Of a DNA stretch of 64,000 bases, positions 9,860 to 18,330 are shown piece after piece; position 1 is the first letter of the stretch; each line of letters opens with the position of its first letter. The position numbers and the translations under genes are program-made. The stretch is from Flavobacterium sp. J27 (GTDB lineage: Bacteria > Bacteroidota > Bacteroidia > Flavobacteriales > Flavobacteriaceae), in the NCBI RefSeq assembly GCF_004303025.1, contig NZ_PJQW01000005.1, forward strand, positions 172,159-236,158, read 5' to 3'. Under the pieces are notes generated by a model. It worked only from the letters and a program-made list of their open reading frames with translations. It was not told where the DNA came from and did not search any database.

Positions 9860-10231
9860 TTATTTTTTTATTTCAGCAATAAATTTTTCAAATAATACTA
9901 CCGTTTTTTGATGAATTTCCGAATAGGGTAAACGGTCTTTAGTTTGATAAAAAAACATAATGGCGTAGTTTTTTTCTACGTTTTTCAATAAAAGATGTTT
10001 GTTCAAACGATAACATTCTCTTAAGACACGTTTGTAATAATTGCGATCTACTGCTTTTTTAAAATATTTTTTGGATACCGAAACCCCAAATTTCAAAATT
10101 TCAGTATCGTATGGATTTTCTACAAAAACCAAGCGTAATGGATATTTCGATACCGATTTTCCTTCGGAAAAGAGTAAATCAATAGTGGTTTTGCTTTTAA
10201 GCTTTTCGTTTTTTGGGTAACTGAAATCCAT
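9860..10231 (-). CDS. rnpA: Ribonuclease P protein component
   Basis: The start is placed at 10231 (MDFSYPKNEKLKSK). The frame can be extended to 10279, but that extension runs through a perfect terminator hairpin and is not conserved in what I know of flavobacterial RnpA. The protein is about 123 residues; KSVSKYPLRLVF, FGVSVSKKYFKKAVDRN and VLRECYRLNK cover the RnpA fold and RNR-type motif (here DRNYYKRVLRE). It is the protein cofactor of the ribozyme that matures tRNA 5' ends. No rpmH is visible upstream, which is usual for Bacteroidota. Confidence 0.95.
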   Translation of the reverse strand: MDFSYPKNEKLKSKTTIDLLFSEGKSVSKYPLRLVFVENPYDTEILKFGVSVSKKYFKKAVDRNYYKRVLRECYRLNKHLLLKNVEKNYAIMFFYQTKDRLPYSEIHQKTVVLFEKFIAEIKK

Positions 10232-10263
10232 TTTTTTTATTAATGGTTGTAAAGATAGGTAAG

Positions 10264-10300
10264 AAAAACAAAAGCGCATACATTATGCGCTTTTGTTTTT
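10264..10300 (-). terminator. Terminator after the patatin cassette
   Basis: Perfect 16-base arms (10264-10279 and 10285-10300) around a 5-base loop, with T-rich ends on both strands. It lies just after the patatin gene (minus strand) and before the true start of rnpA. Confidence 0.8.
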
Positions 10301-10346
10301 GTCTTTGCGAAATTCAGTGAAAAATTTTTAGATGTCTTTTTTCTTA

Positions 10347-11384
10347 CTATTTATATTTCACTAATTTTCTTGCTATTTCATTTAATATTTTACGGTTTTG
10401 GTCTATAAAATAGAGACCCGCTTGTATGAGTTCGTATATATTCTTTTTAGAGGTATCATCCATTTCAGGAGACGCATTTCGTAATTGAGGCATCAAACGA
10501 TAGTAATTCCTTTTGTTTCTTGGTCCAAGTGATTCATACATTTTAGACAAATGATAATTTACCGTTTCCGCATTGGCAGATAATAAAATATCAATCAATG
10601 GAGAAATCCACTTTATTTTACCAGCATTTTCAAATTTTTCAAAAGTATAGGGTTTTAATACTTCTCCTGTTCCGATAGAAACGATAATCATATCATTAAT
10701 GTCTGGATAATCAATCTTTTGTGAATCGTGTAACACTTTAGAAAAAGGGATTTTTCTGGCTTCCGCATAGGCACACATCGCAGGATTATTGGCATACACA
10801 CCGCCATCAATTAAGGTAAATTCTTGATCATAAAGCGATTTTATTTTTGCAGGTTCAAAATAAGTTGGTGCTGCACTGGTGGCTCTACAAACGTCTCTTA
10901 CATAAAAATTTTCTAAAGGCGTATAGGCTTCATGACTGCAAAAAAACTTTGATTTTCTTTGGTTGATGTCATATGTTGTAATCAAACAAGGTTTAATCAA
11001 TTCGTTTAATTTTAAATCTCCAAATACTTCTTTTAATTGTCGTTCTAAATTTCTTTGCGAAATTTTTTCATTAAATAAACCAAAGGGATTGATGATTTCT
11101 TCCCAAAATGATACATTAAAAATGGAATCTCCTTTTTTGGCATACAAATCAAGCGCTGCTTCTACTGAAAATTTTGCACTTTTAGTATTGTCTGGAAACA
11201 GAAGGATGGCTGTTAATAATCCACCCGTGCTGCTTCCAGCAACTAAATCAAAATAATCACCAATTTTTGCATTAGGATTATCAATACGTTGCAATTGTTC
11301 TTGTATATATTTTAAAACCACAGCTGTAATTATCCCTCTAATTCCTCCACCATCTAAACTTAATACTCTGATTTTTTTTGCCAT
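10347..11384 (-). CDS. Patatin-like phospholipase
   Basis: 345 residues. The patatin fold is clear: the oxyanion-hole motif DGGGIRG (residues 11-17), the nucleophile elbow GSSTG with Ser52, and the catalytic aspartate in IDGGVYANNP (near residue 187). The family hydrolyses acyl chains from phospholipids or neutral lipids. No signal peptide, so it is cytoplasmic or membrane-peripheral. It starts four bases after a 108-residue helical protein, preceded by a lipoprotein gene, and the cassette ends at a strong terminator. No cyclic-nucleotide synthase is adjacent, so a CBASS effector role is not supported. Confidence 0.93.
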   Translation of the reverse strand: MAKKIRVLSLDGGGIRGIITAVVLKYIQEQLQRIDNPNAKIGDYFDLVAGSSTGGLLTAILLFPDNTKSAKFSVEAALDLYAKKGDSIFNVSFWEEIINPFGLFNEKISQRNLERQLKEVFGDLKLNELIKPCLITTYDINQRKSKFFCSHEAYTPLENFYVRDVCRATSAAPTYFEPAKIKSLYDQEFTLIDGGVYANNPAMCAYAEARKIPFSKVLHDSQKIDYPDINDMIIVSIGTGEVLKPYTFEKFENAGKIKWISPLIDILLSANAETVNYHLSKMYESLGPRNKRNYYRLMPQLRNASPEMDDTSKKNIYELIQAGLYFIDQNRKILNEIARKLVKYK

Positions 11385-11388
11385 TTTT

Positions 11389-11715
11389 TTATTTTATAAC
11401 GGTTGCGACTACAATTTCAAATATTGTTTTTATAATACTGTTTTTAATGTTGTTTAACTTAATTTTAGAGATTCCTACGGTTTGTATTGCCTTTAATGCC
11501 ACTAAATCCTTCTGACTTTTTAAAAGCCATTCTAATTCCTCTTTTGTTATAGAACCATCTGCCAATAAAAGTGCCCAACGTTTTAATTTTTCTTCTGATT
11601 CTTTTAAGAATGAAGTAATGTCTTTTTGAATTTCTGGTTTAAATTCTTTGTATTTATTTCCCAGTAAGGTTAAAAGCGATTCTTTTAAATCCTTGATTAA
11701 TTTTTCGATATCCAT
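11389..11715 (-). CDS. Small helical protein in the patatin cassette
   Basis: 108 residues, not recognised. It is almost wholly predicted alpha-helical, with charged N-terminal helices (MDIEKLIKDLKESLLTLLGN), a middle rich in Lys, Glu and Trp, and a hydrophobic C-terminal segment (IIKTIFEIVVATVIK) that could insert in or lie on a membrane. It lies four bases before the patatin gene and 25 bases after the lipoprotein gene. A membrane adaptor or regulator of the lipase is possible, but this rests only on context. Confidence 0.7.
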   Translation of the reverse strand: MDIEKLIKDLKESLLTLLGNKYKEFKPEIQKDITSFLKESEEKLKRWALLLADGSITKEELEWLLKSQKDLVALKAIQTVGISKIKLNNIKNSIIKTIFEIVVATVIK

Positions 11716-11740
11716 GATTATTTCTTTCTGTATTTGTTTG

Positions 11741-12196
11741 TTATTCTGATATAATGGCTAATAAATTATCTTTTGACGTTTTATCTTTTTTAACTTCGTA
11801 TTCAATAAGAAGGTTAAATGCTTCTTCAATTTGTTTTTTGGATTCTGAAACAAAAACTGGAGAAAGTATTTGTTTTTCTTGCCAACGTTTAAAAAAACCG
11901 CTTGCTAAATTTTTCTCTGAATCTGTCATAATAGACCACATGGAAAAAGTAATTTCGTTATTAGGTTTGTTTTTTTCATATTCTTTTAGCTTTTCCATGT
12001 CTAAAAGTACCTTTTCAACCATTTCTTTATGTTCTTCAAATGAAGTAGTTGCATTGTCCATTACTAAAAGAGTTTCGACCTTTAATTCGGTAGTTTTTTG
12101 ATACGAATATTGATCATAAACAGCTGTTTTAATAGCTTGACAACTAGCTAATACTAACAAAAAGAACAGCGTAATTTTAATTTGTAATCTTTTCAT
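11741..12196 (-). CDS. Hypothetical lipoprotein, first gene of the patatin cassette
   Basis: 151 residues, function not recognised. The N-terminus is a lipoprotein signal (FFLLVLASCQAIK; Cys near residue 19). The mature part is helical and acidic, with no domain I can name. It is followed by the small helical protein and the patatin-like lipase on the same strand with short gaps, so the three are probably expressed together and connect envelope, membrane and lipid hydrolysis. Confidence 0.75.
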   Translation of the reverse strand: MKRLQIKITLFFLLVLASCQAIKTAVYDQYSYQKTTELKVETLLVMDNATTSFEEHKEMVEKVLLDMEKLKEYEKNKPNNEITFSMWSIMTDSEKNLASGFFKRWQEKQILSPVFVSESKKQIEEAFNLLIEYEVKKDKTSKDNLLAIISE

Positions 12197-12656
12197 GTTT
12201 TTAATTTAATTTGTTACTTGTTTATATTAAGAAATATTTCTTTTATTTTTTTGTTCATAAAAACACACCGGCATTTTAATTTTCTTGGTTTTTTTACTTG
12301 ATTACTTTAAATCGAAAGATGTTTTTATTAATTAAAGAAATCTTTATATTTTTAAAATTTTAACCAATTTTTATCCATAATTAACCAAAAAATCTGTTTA
12401 TTGTTGTTTTCCTTTAAATACGATTTATTCTTACTCTTTCATCCTAAAAAAAATGTAGTTTTAACTTCAACTTTTATATTACAAAGATAAAAGAAAATAA
12501 TCTAATAAACAAATATTTGTTAAGAAAATAATCTTATTTTGTTCCTATTTTGCAAAATTAGTTGGTTTAAAATAATAAAAGTTTTAGCTAAAATTTGTTT
12601 TAAGAAATAGCTTAAATAGAATGTTTAATGATAGTAAGGTAAAATAAAAATATAGT
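12197..12656. other. Gene-free AT-rich stretch of 460 bases
   Basis: No coding frame of note is seen. The region is very AT-rich and has a 14-base perfect palindrome at 12508-12521 (AACAAATATTTGTT), a possible regulator site. It separates the patatin cassette from the end of the sensor-kinase locus. Confidence 0.5.
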
Positions 12657-13772
12657 TTAAGTTGTTTTAAATATAAAACGGGAAAGAATGGGTTTTAATA
12701 TGTTTCTATCAATTGGTTTTGATATAAAATCGTCACAACCAGCCTCTATGGCTTTTTGAACATCTTCATCTGTGGAATAAGCGGTTTGTGCTATTACAGG
12801 TAGTTTTGGTCTTATTTGTTTGATTTTTTTAGTAGCTTCATAACCATCCATTATTGGCATTTTTATATCCATTAAAACAAGTTCTACTTTTTTGTTTTCC
12901 AAACAAATATCTACCGCTTTCTTTCCGTTTTCAGCTCTATGAATAACAAAGTTAAATTCTGGCATTTTGGTTAAAACCGTTTTCAAAAATAAAAAATTAA
13001 CATCGCCATCTTCGGCTATTAAAATGATGTGTTTTTCAGGTTTTTCTTTTTGAGGTGTTGTTAAATTTAACTCCTTTTGTTTTATAGCCTTGGAAGGAAT
13101 AAATGGAAGTGTTACTGTAAAGGTGCTACCAACATTTTCATTAGTTATAAAATGAATTTTGCCTCCTAATAAGTCGGCATTCTTCTTTGCAATAGAAAGT
13201 CCTAGACCTAAACCACCATAATTTTTTGAAATTTCTTTTTCAGATTGGGTGAATATATTAAAAATGGTTTCTTCATCTTTTTTCTTAATACCAATACCAC
13301 TATCTTTTACTGTAATGATAATTTCTTTATATTCAATAGTGTACTGTATAATAACAGCTCCTTTATTTGTAAATTTAATGGCATTATCTATAAGATTTAA
13401 TAGTATTTTGAAAAGTTTAGATTTATCTAATAAAACTAAATCTGCAGAATTATTTAGCTTACTTTCTACAATAAAACCGATGTCTTTTTCTTTGGCTTTA
13501 AGAGTATATTTTTTATAAATATTCTCAAACAAAACATCTAAATCAATTTCTTCAGGCTTTATAATTATTTTTTCGGTTTGCAGTTTAGCAATTTCTAAAA
13601 TATTATCAATGCATTGAACTAGTTCCTTACCGTTATTTGCTATAATTTTAGCATATTTTTTTTGTTCTTCTTCTGTTAAATTTTCTTTTGTTAGCAACTC
13701 AGAAAAGCCTATAATTCCATTCATTGGTGTTCTAATTTCATGAGAAATATTCTGAATAAAATTGGTTTTCAA
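12657..13772 (-). CDS. Hybrid histidine kinase, C-terminal part (HisKA, HATPase, REC), cut off by a frameshift
   Basis: 371 residues from a TTG that is not a convincing start; the frame is open up to 13844 and reads QRTWQLRIAKEKAEESDRL, a typical coiled linker, before the H box NISHEIRTPMNG. The ATPase has the N box LLNLIDNAIKFTNKG and G boxes DSGIGI and GLGLGLSI. The receiver domain has the phosphoacceptor Asp in LVLMDIKMP and the KPID lysine. The upstream frame supplies the sensor and membrane helix. One extra A in the run at 13827-13829 would join both into one BvgS-like sensor of about 685 residues. It is either a recent pseudogene, a sequencing error, or the product of ribosomal slippage. 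Confidence 0.85.
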   Translation of the reverse strand: MKTNFIQNISHEIRTPMNGIIGFSELLTKENLTEEEQKKYAKIIANNGKELVQCIDNILEIAKLQTEKIIIKPEEIDLDVLFENIYKKYTLKAKEKDIGFIVESKLNNSADLVLLDKSKLFKILLNLIDNAIKFTNKGAVIIQYTIEYKEIIITVKDSGIGIKKKDEETIFNIFTQSEKEISKNYGGLGLGLSIAKKNADLLGGKIHFITNENVGSTFTVTLPFIPSKAIKQKELNLTTPQKEKPEKHIILIAEDGDVNFLFLKTVLTKMPEFNFVIHRAENGKKAVDICLENKKVELVLMDIKMPIMDGYEATKKIKQIRPKLPVIAQTAYSTDEDVQKAIEAGCDDFISKPIDRNILKPILSRFIFKTT

Positions 13773-13801
13773 ACGATCACTCTCTTCTGCTTTTTCTTTA
13801 G

Positions 13802-14713
13802 CTATACGGAGTTGCCAAGTACGTTGTTTAATTTTAAATATTGATTAATCAGTAAAATAATAATCAATAAGCAAATAATTGCTATGGTAACCCAAATCCA
13901 AAAAAATGGTTTTTCATAAAAAGGAGTAACTACATTAAATAGCCAATTATCTATAATAATTTTTTTCTCTTTATTTGAGATACTGTTTAAACTTTTTCTA
14001 ATAATGCTTTGAAGCACTTTGTTCTCTTTTATTACGGCAAAACCAGGGCTGTATGAAAAGTTTAATTCACTATTCACACTCACATTATGGAGGTTATTTT
14101 TATTGATAAGATATTTAATAACTGCTTTTGGACCAACATATGCATCATATTCTCCCAAACTTACTTTTTGTAAACATTCTAATTCGTCTTTTCCATAGCC
14201 AATAGTAATGTTTGGATATTTTTTACGAATTATTTCTACTATTGAATATTGATAAGGTAGAATTAACTTTTTTGTACCAAAACGATTGAAGTTCTTTATG
14301 GGAATATCCTTTTTTTGTTGAACTATGGCATGTTTTGACTCAAATAATGGAGGATAAAAAGTTAAAAATTTTTCTTTTTCTTTAGTTTGTTGTATTTCTA
14401 AAACAATATCAATCTTATTTGTTTTGGCATCATTAAGCAATTGATTCCAATCTGAGTAATAAACTCTTTTAAATTTATAATTTATTTTCGTTTCTATTTC
14501 TTCCAAAAAATCAATAAAAATACCATCCATTACTCCTTGGTCATTCGTAAATTGATAGGGTGGATAATAGGGGAAAACAGCTACTTTTATACTGTCATTT
14601 TTTTCTAAAAATAGTTTTTCTTTTGTTGTTAAAATAGGTTTTTCAGAACAAGAAATTGCCCCAGACATTATAAGTAAAGTGAGGAGTAAATATAAAATTT
14701 TTTTCAACATCAT
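13802..14713 (-). CDS. Sensor part of the split hybrid kinase: SBP_bac_3 domain plus membrane helix
   Basis: 303 residues. A lipoprotein-like signal (IMSGAISCSEKP) leads into a family 3 solute-binding domain (about residues 40-255; VAVFPYYPPYQFTNDQGVMD, then DIVLEI and YDAYVGPKAVIKYL), as in BvgS-type sensors. A membrane helix (about 272-291) and the start of a cytoplasmic linker follow, and then the frame ends. The kinase half continues in the next frame. Venus-flytrap domains of this type bind small molecules such as amino acids; the ligand is unknown. Confidence 0.85.
   Translation of the reverse strand: MMLKKILYLLLTLLIMSGAISCSEKPILTTKEKLFLEKNDSIKVAVFPYYPPYQFTNDQGVMDGIFIDFLEEIETKINYKFKRVYYSDWNQLLNDAKTNKIDIVLEIQQTKEKEKFLTFYPPLFESKHAIVQQKKDIPIKNFNRFGTKKLILPYQYSIVEIIRKKYPNITIGYGKDELECLQKVSLGEYDAYVGPKAVIKYLINKNNLHNVSVNSELNFSYSPGFAVIKENKVLQSIIRKSLNSISNKEKKIIIDNWLFNVVTPFYEKPFFWIWVTIAIICLLIIILLINQYLKLNNVLGNSV
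13826..13832 (-). other. Frameshift point between sensor and kinase frames
   Basis: On the minus strand the sensor frame reads tta-aaa-tta-aac-aac and then ends at a TAG at 13802-13804, while the kinase frame needs tta-aaa-caa-cgt. Adding one A restores a conserved-looking linker (LKLKQRTWQL). The heptamer A-TTA-AAC is close to, but not identical with, known -1 slippery sites, so slippage cannot be excluded. Confidence 0.7.
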
Positions 14714-14901
14714 AAGGTCAAATTCTTATAGTAAATATATGAAGAATTTTAATACAAATTAGCAGTTTATGATGGTAAAAAGTATATTTTTGACAATTTG
14801 TGCTTTTAATTGATGAAGAAATAATGTTTTTTTAACATTTTAAACAATAAAAAAAAACAATTTTGATTTTGTAAAAAATGAAAAAATGGTTTAACGCTTT
14901 T

Positions 14902-15654
14902 TTAACGGTTTTCTTGTTTTAAAAGATCTGTATTTTTTTTAATTATTTTAATCACTATAATAGCTATTGTTAATATAATTAAACTATATACTAAAAACGG
15001 ATTAGGTTTTGTTTCATTTTTGGTAATAACGCCCAAATAATCAAAAACAGAGAAAATTAAAAACAATAAAAAAATACCGGTAATTTCTTTACGGACTACT
15101 TTTTTCCAACTGAATGACAAGTTCGGTTTTTTAAAATTTTTAAAATCAGGAACAAAAGCAGGAATTTTTTCTGACCAAACTAAATACGTTTCACCAAATT
15201 TTTCTCGTAAAAACTTTTCTTCTGAAAACATAATTCTTTCGTAGTAAATCCAATATAAAAAAGTAAATGCAACTAAAAACCAAAAATTACCTGGAAGCAT
15301 GGCTAAACCTAACCACATAAAATAATTTCCTAAATATAACGGATGTCTTACCAATGAGTACATTCCAGTAGTGTTTAAGCTATCAGCTACTTGTTTTTCT
15401 ACCGTTCTACCCGATGTGTTTTTGGGTACAAAACCAATAACACAGATTCTAATAAATAAACCGATTAAACTAACCACCAAGCAAAACATTTCATAATATA
15501 ATTCATAAGGAGTTTTCTTTAAGAAAAAGGTTTCAGGGTGAAGTTCTGTTTGTAAAAAAAGTAAGGCTCCTATTACTAAAATAATTACAGGCAAAACACC
15601 TCTATATCTAAATAACCAAATTCCTTGTTTTGCAAATTCTTCTTGTAATGCCAT
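14902..15654 (-). CDS. ICMT-like membrane methyltransferase family protein
   Basis: 250 residues with about six membrane segments. The stretch TGMYSLVRHPLYLGNYFMWL and the later EEKFLREKFG and YLVWSEKIPAFVP form the conserved C-terminal active-site region of the isoprenylcysteine carboxyl methyltransferase / phospholipid methyltransferase superfamily, which uses S-adenosylmethionine at the membrane. The substrate in bacteria is not known. It is longer than the minimal family member by a C-terminal part with two extra helices (about residues 190-235). A CAAATATA at 15674-15681 gives TATATTTG on this strand as a candidate -7 box. Confidence 0.8.
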   Translation of the reverse strand: MALQEEFAKQGIWLFRYRGVLPVIILVIGALLFLQTELHPETFFLKKTPYELYYEMFCLVVSLIGLFIRICVIGFVPKNTSGRTVEKQVADSLNTTGMYSLVRHPLYLGNYFMWLGLAMLPGNFWFLVAFTFLYWIYYERIMFSEEKFLREKFGETYLVWSEKIPAFVPDFKNFKKPNLSFSWKKVVRKEITGIFLLFLIFSVFDYLGVITKNETKPNPFLVYSLIILTIAIIVIKIIKKNTDLLKQENR

Positions 15655-15744
15655 GATAATTGTAATAATTGCCCAAATATAAAAATATATTTTGATATAA
15701 AAGGTTTAGAGAAAAAGCAGTATTTTTCCTAAAAAATAAACAAC

Positions 15745-16515
15745 ATGGCACAGAAAATCCCACAAGCTAAAACTATTGATGAGGTTATCTTATTATTAAA
15801 TGAAATTATTGATACTGCTTTAAAAGAAAAAAGTACTATGGGTTACTTTGCTGTTTTATATTGTAAAGTAACTGAAAAAGTAAAAGAAGGAATTGCTAAT
15901 GGAATGTTTCAAAACGGACCAAGAATGGAGCAACTCGATGTTATTTTTGCCAATCGATATATTGCTGCATATTATGAATATAAGCTAGGCTTACAACCTT
16001 CTACTTCTTGGCAGGTAGCTTTTAAATATGCTACCGATTTTTGGATGGTGTTATTGCAACATTTATTATTAGGAATGAATGCACATATTAATTTAGATTT
16101 AAGTATTGCAGCAGCACAAGTGGCGCCTGGAGAAGCAATACATGATTTAGAAGCCGATTTTAATATGATAAACCATATTTTATCTTCTTTAGTTGGGAAT
16201 GTGGAAACTGCGCTTTCAGATGTGTGGCCTTTCCTAAAATGGATTTTAAAGAAAACACGAAATGTAGATACATTTTTAATAGATTTCAGTATGCAGGAAG
16301 CTAGAAATGGCGCTTGGAAATTTGCGGTTCAACTAGCTCCATTAAATGCGGTTCAATTGCAAGAACAAATTTTAATTAGGGATCAAAAGGTTACTAAAAT
16401 AGCAGATTTAATTACTAATGCAGGATTTATACCTTCCTTAATTTTTAAAGTGTTACGTTTGTTTGAAATTGGATCGGTAAAAAGTAAAATTGATAAATTA
16501 AGAAGTGTGATATAA
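15745..16515 (+). CDS. DUF5995 family protein
   Basis: 256 residues, all-helical, without signal peptide. The motif NAHINLDLSIAAAQVAPGEA near residues 112-131 is typical of DUF5995, found in Bacteroidota and Actinobacteria and without known function. The histidines and carboxylates in this motif suggest, but do not prove, a catalytic centre. Single gene with a strong terminator just behind it. Confidence 0.8.
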   Translation: MAQKIPQAKTIDEVILLLNEIIDTALKEKSTMGYFAVLYCKVTEKVKEGIANGMFQNGPRMEQLDVIFANRYIAAYYEYKLGLQPSTSWQVAFKYATDFWMVLLQHLLLGMNAHINLDLSIAAAQVAPGEAIHDLEADFNMINHILSSLVGNVETALSDVWPFLKWILKKTRNVDTFLIDFSMQEARNGAWKFAVQLAPLNAVQLQEQILIRDQKVTKIADLITNAGFIPSLIFKVLRLFEIGSVKSKIDKLRSVI

Positions 16516-16520
16516 AATTA

Positions 16521-16552
16521 AAAACCCCAATAATTAATTATTGGGGTTTTTT
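16521..16552. terminator. Bidirectional terminator between DUF5995 and ALDH genes
   Basis: A perfect palindromic hairpin (AAAACCCCAATAATTA paired with its complement) with T tracts on both strands lies between two convergent genes and can serve both. Confidence 0.9.
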
Positions 16553-16573
16553 CATTGTAATTTATTTATTGAA

Positions 16574-18127
16574 TTATAAATCGAATTTAATTCCTTGCGC
16601 TAAAGGTAGCTGGTCTGAATAGTTTACTGTATTGGTTTGTCTTCTCATGTATACTTTCCATGCATCTGAACCCGACTCTCTTCCACCACCAGTTTCTTTT
16701 TCTCCTCCAAAAGCACCACCAATCTCAGCTCCAGACGTACCAATGTTCACATTAGCAATACCACAATCTGAACCTGCAAAAGACAAGAACTTTTCTGCTT
16801 CTTTCATGCTATTGGTCATAATGGAAGAAGACAATCCTTGCGCTACACCATTTTGTAAATCGATGGCATTTTCTACTTCGCCACTATATTTCATTAAATA
16901 TAAAACCGGTGCAAAGGTTTCGTGTTGTACTATTTCAAAATGATTTTCGGCTTCAATAATAGCGGGTTTTACATAACAACCACTTTCATATCCTTCTCCA
17001 GAAAGTACACCACCTTCAACTAATACTTTACCACCTTCTGCTTTTGCTTTTTCAATCGCTGCTAAATAGGTGTTTACGGCATCTTTATCAATTAATGGAC
17101 CAACATGATTTTTTTCGTCTAATGGATTACCTATTTTAATTTGTTTATACGCGCCTACAATGGCATCACGAACCGTATCATAAACCGATTCATGAATAAT
17201 TAAACGTCTGGTTGAGGTACAACGTTGTCCACAAGTACCAACAGCTCCAAAAACAGCTCCAGGAACCACTACTTTTAAATCGGCAGTTGGAGTGATAATA
17301 ATAGCGTTGTTTCCGCCTAATTCTAATAACGATTTACCAAAACGTTCTGCTACTTTTGCACCAACAATTTTTCCCATTCGAGTTGAACCTGTTGCTGAAA
17401 CTAAAGGAATACGAGTATCGGCAGTCATCATTTCACCCACAGTGTAATCACCATTAATGATACATGAGATACCTTCTGGTAAATTATTTTCTTTTAAAAT
17501 TCCAGCGATAATATTTTGGCAAGCAATAGAACATAAAGGGGCTTTTTCAGATGCTTTCCATACGCAAACATCTCCACAAATCCAAGCTAAAGCGGTGTTC
17601 CAAGACCATACAGCTACTGGAAAGTTGAAAGCTGAAATAATCCCCACAATTCCAATAGGATGCCATTGTTCACGCATTACGTGACCTGGTCTTTCCGATG
17701 GAATTACTTGTCCGTTTAATTGACGTGATAAACCTACTGCAAAGTCACAGATATCTATCATTTCTTGAACTTCTCCATAACCTTCTTGTAAAGATTTACC
17801 CATTTCATAAGACACCAATTTTCCAAGTGGCTCTTTTAATTCTCTTAATTTATTTCCAAATTGACGAACAATTTCTCCTCTTTGTGGTGCAGGCATCGCT
17901 CTGAAAGTTTTGAAAGCTTCCGTTGCTTTTTGCATGACACGTTCGTAATCTTCTTTTGTAGTAGTTTGTACTTTTCCAATTAATTGTCCGTCTACTGGTG
18001 AGTAACTTTCAATGATAGTTCCATTTGAAAACCATTCGCTTCCTGTAGAAGTTCCTAAATTAGTCGCTTTAACGCCTAATATTTCCAATGCTTCTTGCAT
18101 TCCAAATTGTTGTGCTATTGTTGACAT
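16574..18127 (-). CDS. amaB: ALDH7-family aldehyde dehydrogenase (alpha-aminoadipic semialdehyde type)
   Basis: 517 residues. The catalytic Glu lies in LLELGGNNA (near 267) and the catalytic Cys in GTCGQRCTSTRR (near 301). The C-terminal block GTSGAEIGGAFGGEKETGGG followed by RESGSDAWKVYMRRQTNT is diagnostic of the ALDH7/antiquitin subfamily, which oxidises alpha-aminoadipic semialdehyde in lysine breakdown. The exact substrate here is inferred from the family. Its only upstream neighbour on this strand is a kynurenine-pathway dioxygenase, with a 200-base gap. Confidence 0.88.
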   Translation of the reverse strand: MSTIAQQFGMQEALEILGVKATNLGTSTGSEWFSNGTIIESYSPVDGQLIGKVQTTTKEDYERVMQKATEAFKTFRAMPAPQRGEIVRQFGNKLRELKEPLGKLVSYEMGKSLQEGYGEVQEMIDICDFAVGLSRQLNGQVIPSERPGHVMREQWHPIGIVGIISAFNFPVAVWSWNTALAWICGDVCVWKASEKAPLCSIACQNIIAGILKENNLPEGISCIINGDYTVGEMMTADTRIPLVSATGSTRMGKIVGAKVAERFGKSLLELGGNNAIIITPTADLKVVVPGAVFGAVGTCGQRCTSTRRLIIHESVYDTVRDAIVGAYKQIKIGNPLDEKNHVGPLIDKDAVNTYLAAIEKAKAEGGKVLVEGGVLSGEGYESGCYVKPAIIEAENHFEIVQHETFAPVLYLMKYSGEVENAIDLQNGVAQGLSSSIMTNSMKEAEKFLSFAGSDCGIANVNIGTSGAEIGGAFGGEKETGGGRESGSDAWKVYMRRQTNTVNYSDQLPLAQGIKFDL

Positions 18128-18161
18128 TGTAACTTTTTTACTTGTTTTTGTTAAATTTTTA

Positions 18162-18169
18162 CAAATGTA
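18162..18169 (-). promoter_or_regulatory. Candidate -7 promoter element for the ALDH gene
   Basis: CAAATGTA on the plus strand is TACATTTG on the minus strand, matching the Bacteroidota -7 box, 35 bases before the start codon. No clear TTG is seen at the -33 position. Confidence 0.45.
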
Positions 18170-18187
18170 TGAAATTGATTTTAATTT

Positions 18188-18325
18188 ATAGCCCTGATAG
18201 AAATGATAGCTTTTCGAATCATCGCTTTTCGGTTTTATTACGATAAAAAAGCGCCATTAGAAGCTCTTTTTAGGGTTTATAAAACCAAAGCAGAGGTGAG
18301 AAAACTAAAATGAATAGCGGGAATT
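18188..18325. other. Intergenic element, possibly repetitive, with a 36-codon open frame
   Basis: This stretch between the ALDH and dioxygenase genes starts AGCCCTGATAGAAATGATAG and ends with ATAGCGGGAATTAGCT. From memory, similar start and end strings occur as intergenic elements in several Flavobacterium genomes; I cannot confirm that here. An ORF at 18203-18313 would code a 36-residue basic peptide (MIAFRIIAFRFYYDKK...), but it may be only a chance frame in the element. Confidence 0.35.
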
Positions 18326-18330
18326 AGCTT

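Noticed and set aside
10232..10279. Longer N-terminus of rnpA
   Set aside because: It would be coded by a terminator hairpin and does not fit the family start MDFSYPKNEK.
10347..12196. Patatin gene as a CBASS effector (CapV-like)
   Set aside because: No CD-NTase, E1/E2/JAB or HORMA/TRIP13 gene is near; the neighbours are a lipoprotein and a small helical protein.
12508..12521. Palindrome in the gene-free stretch as a firm operator
   Set aside because: In such AT-rich sequence a 14-base palindrome can occur by chance; no second copy or nearby promoter was seen.
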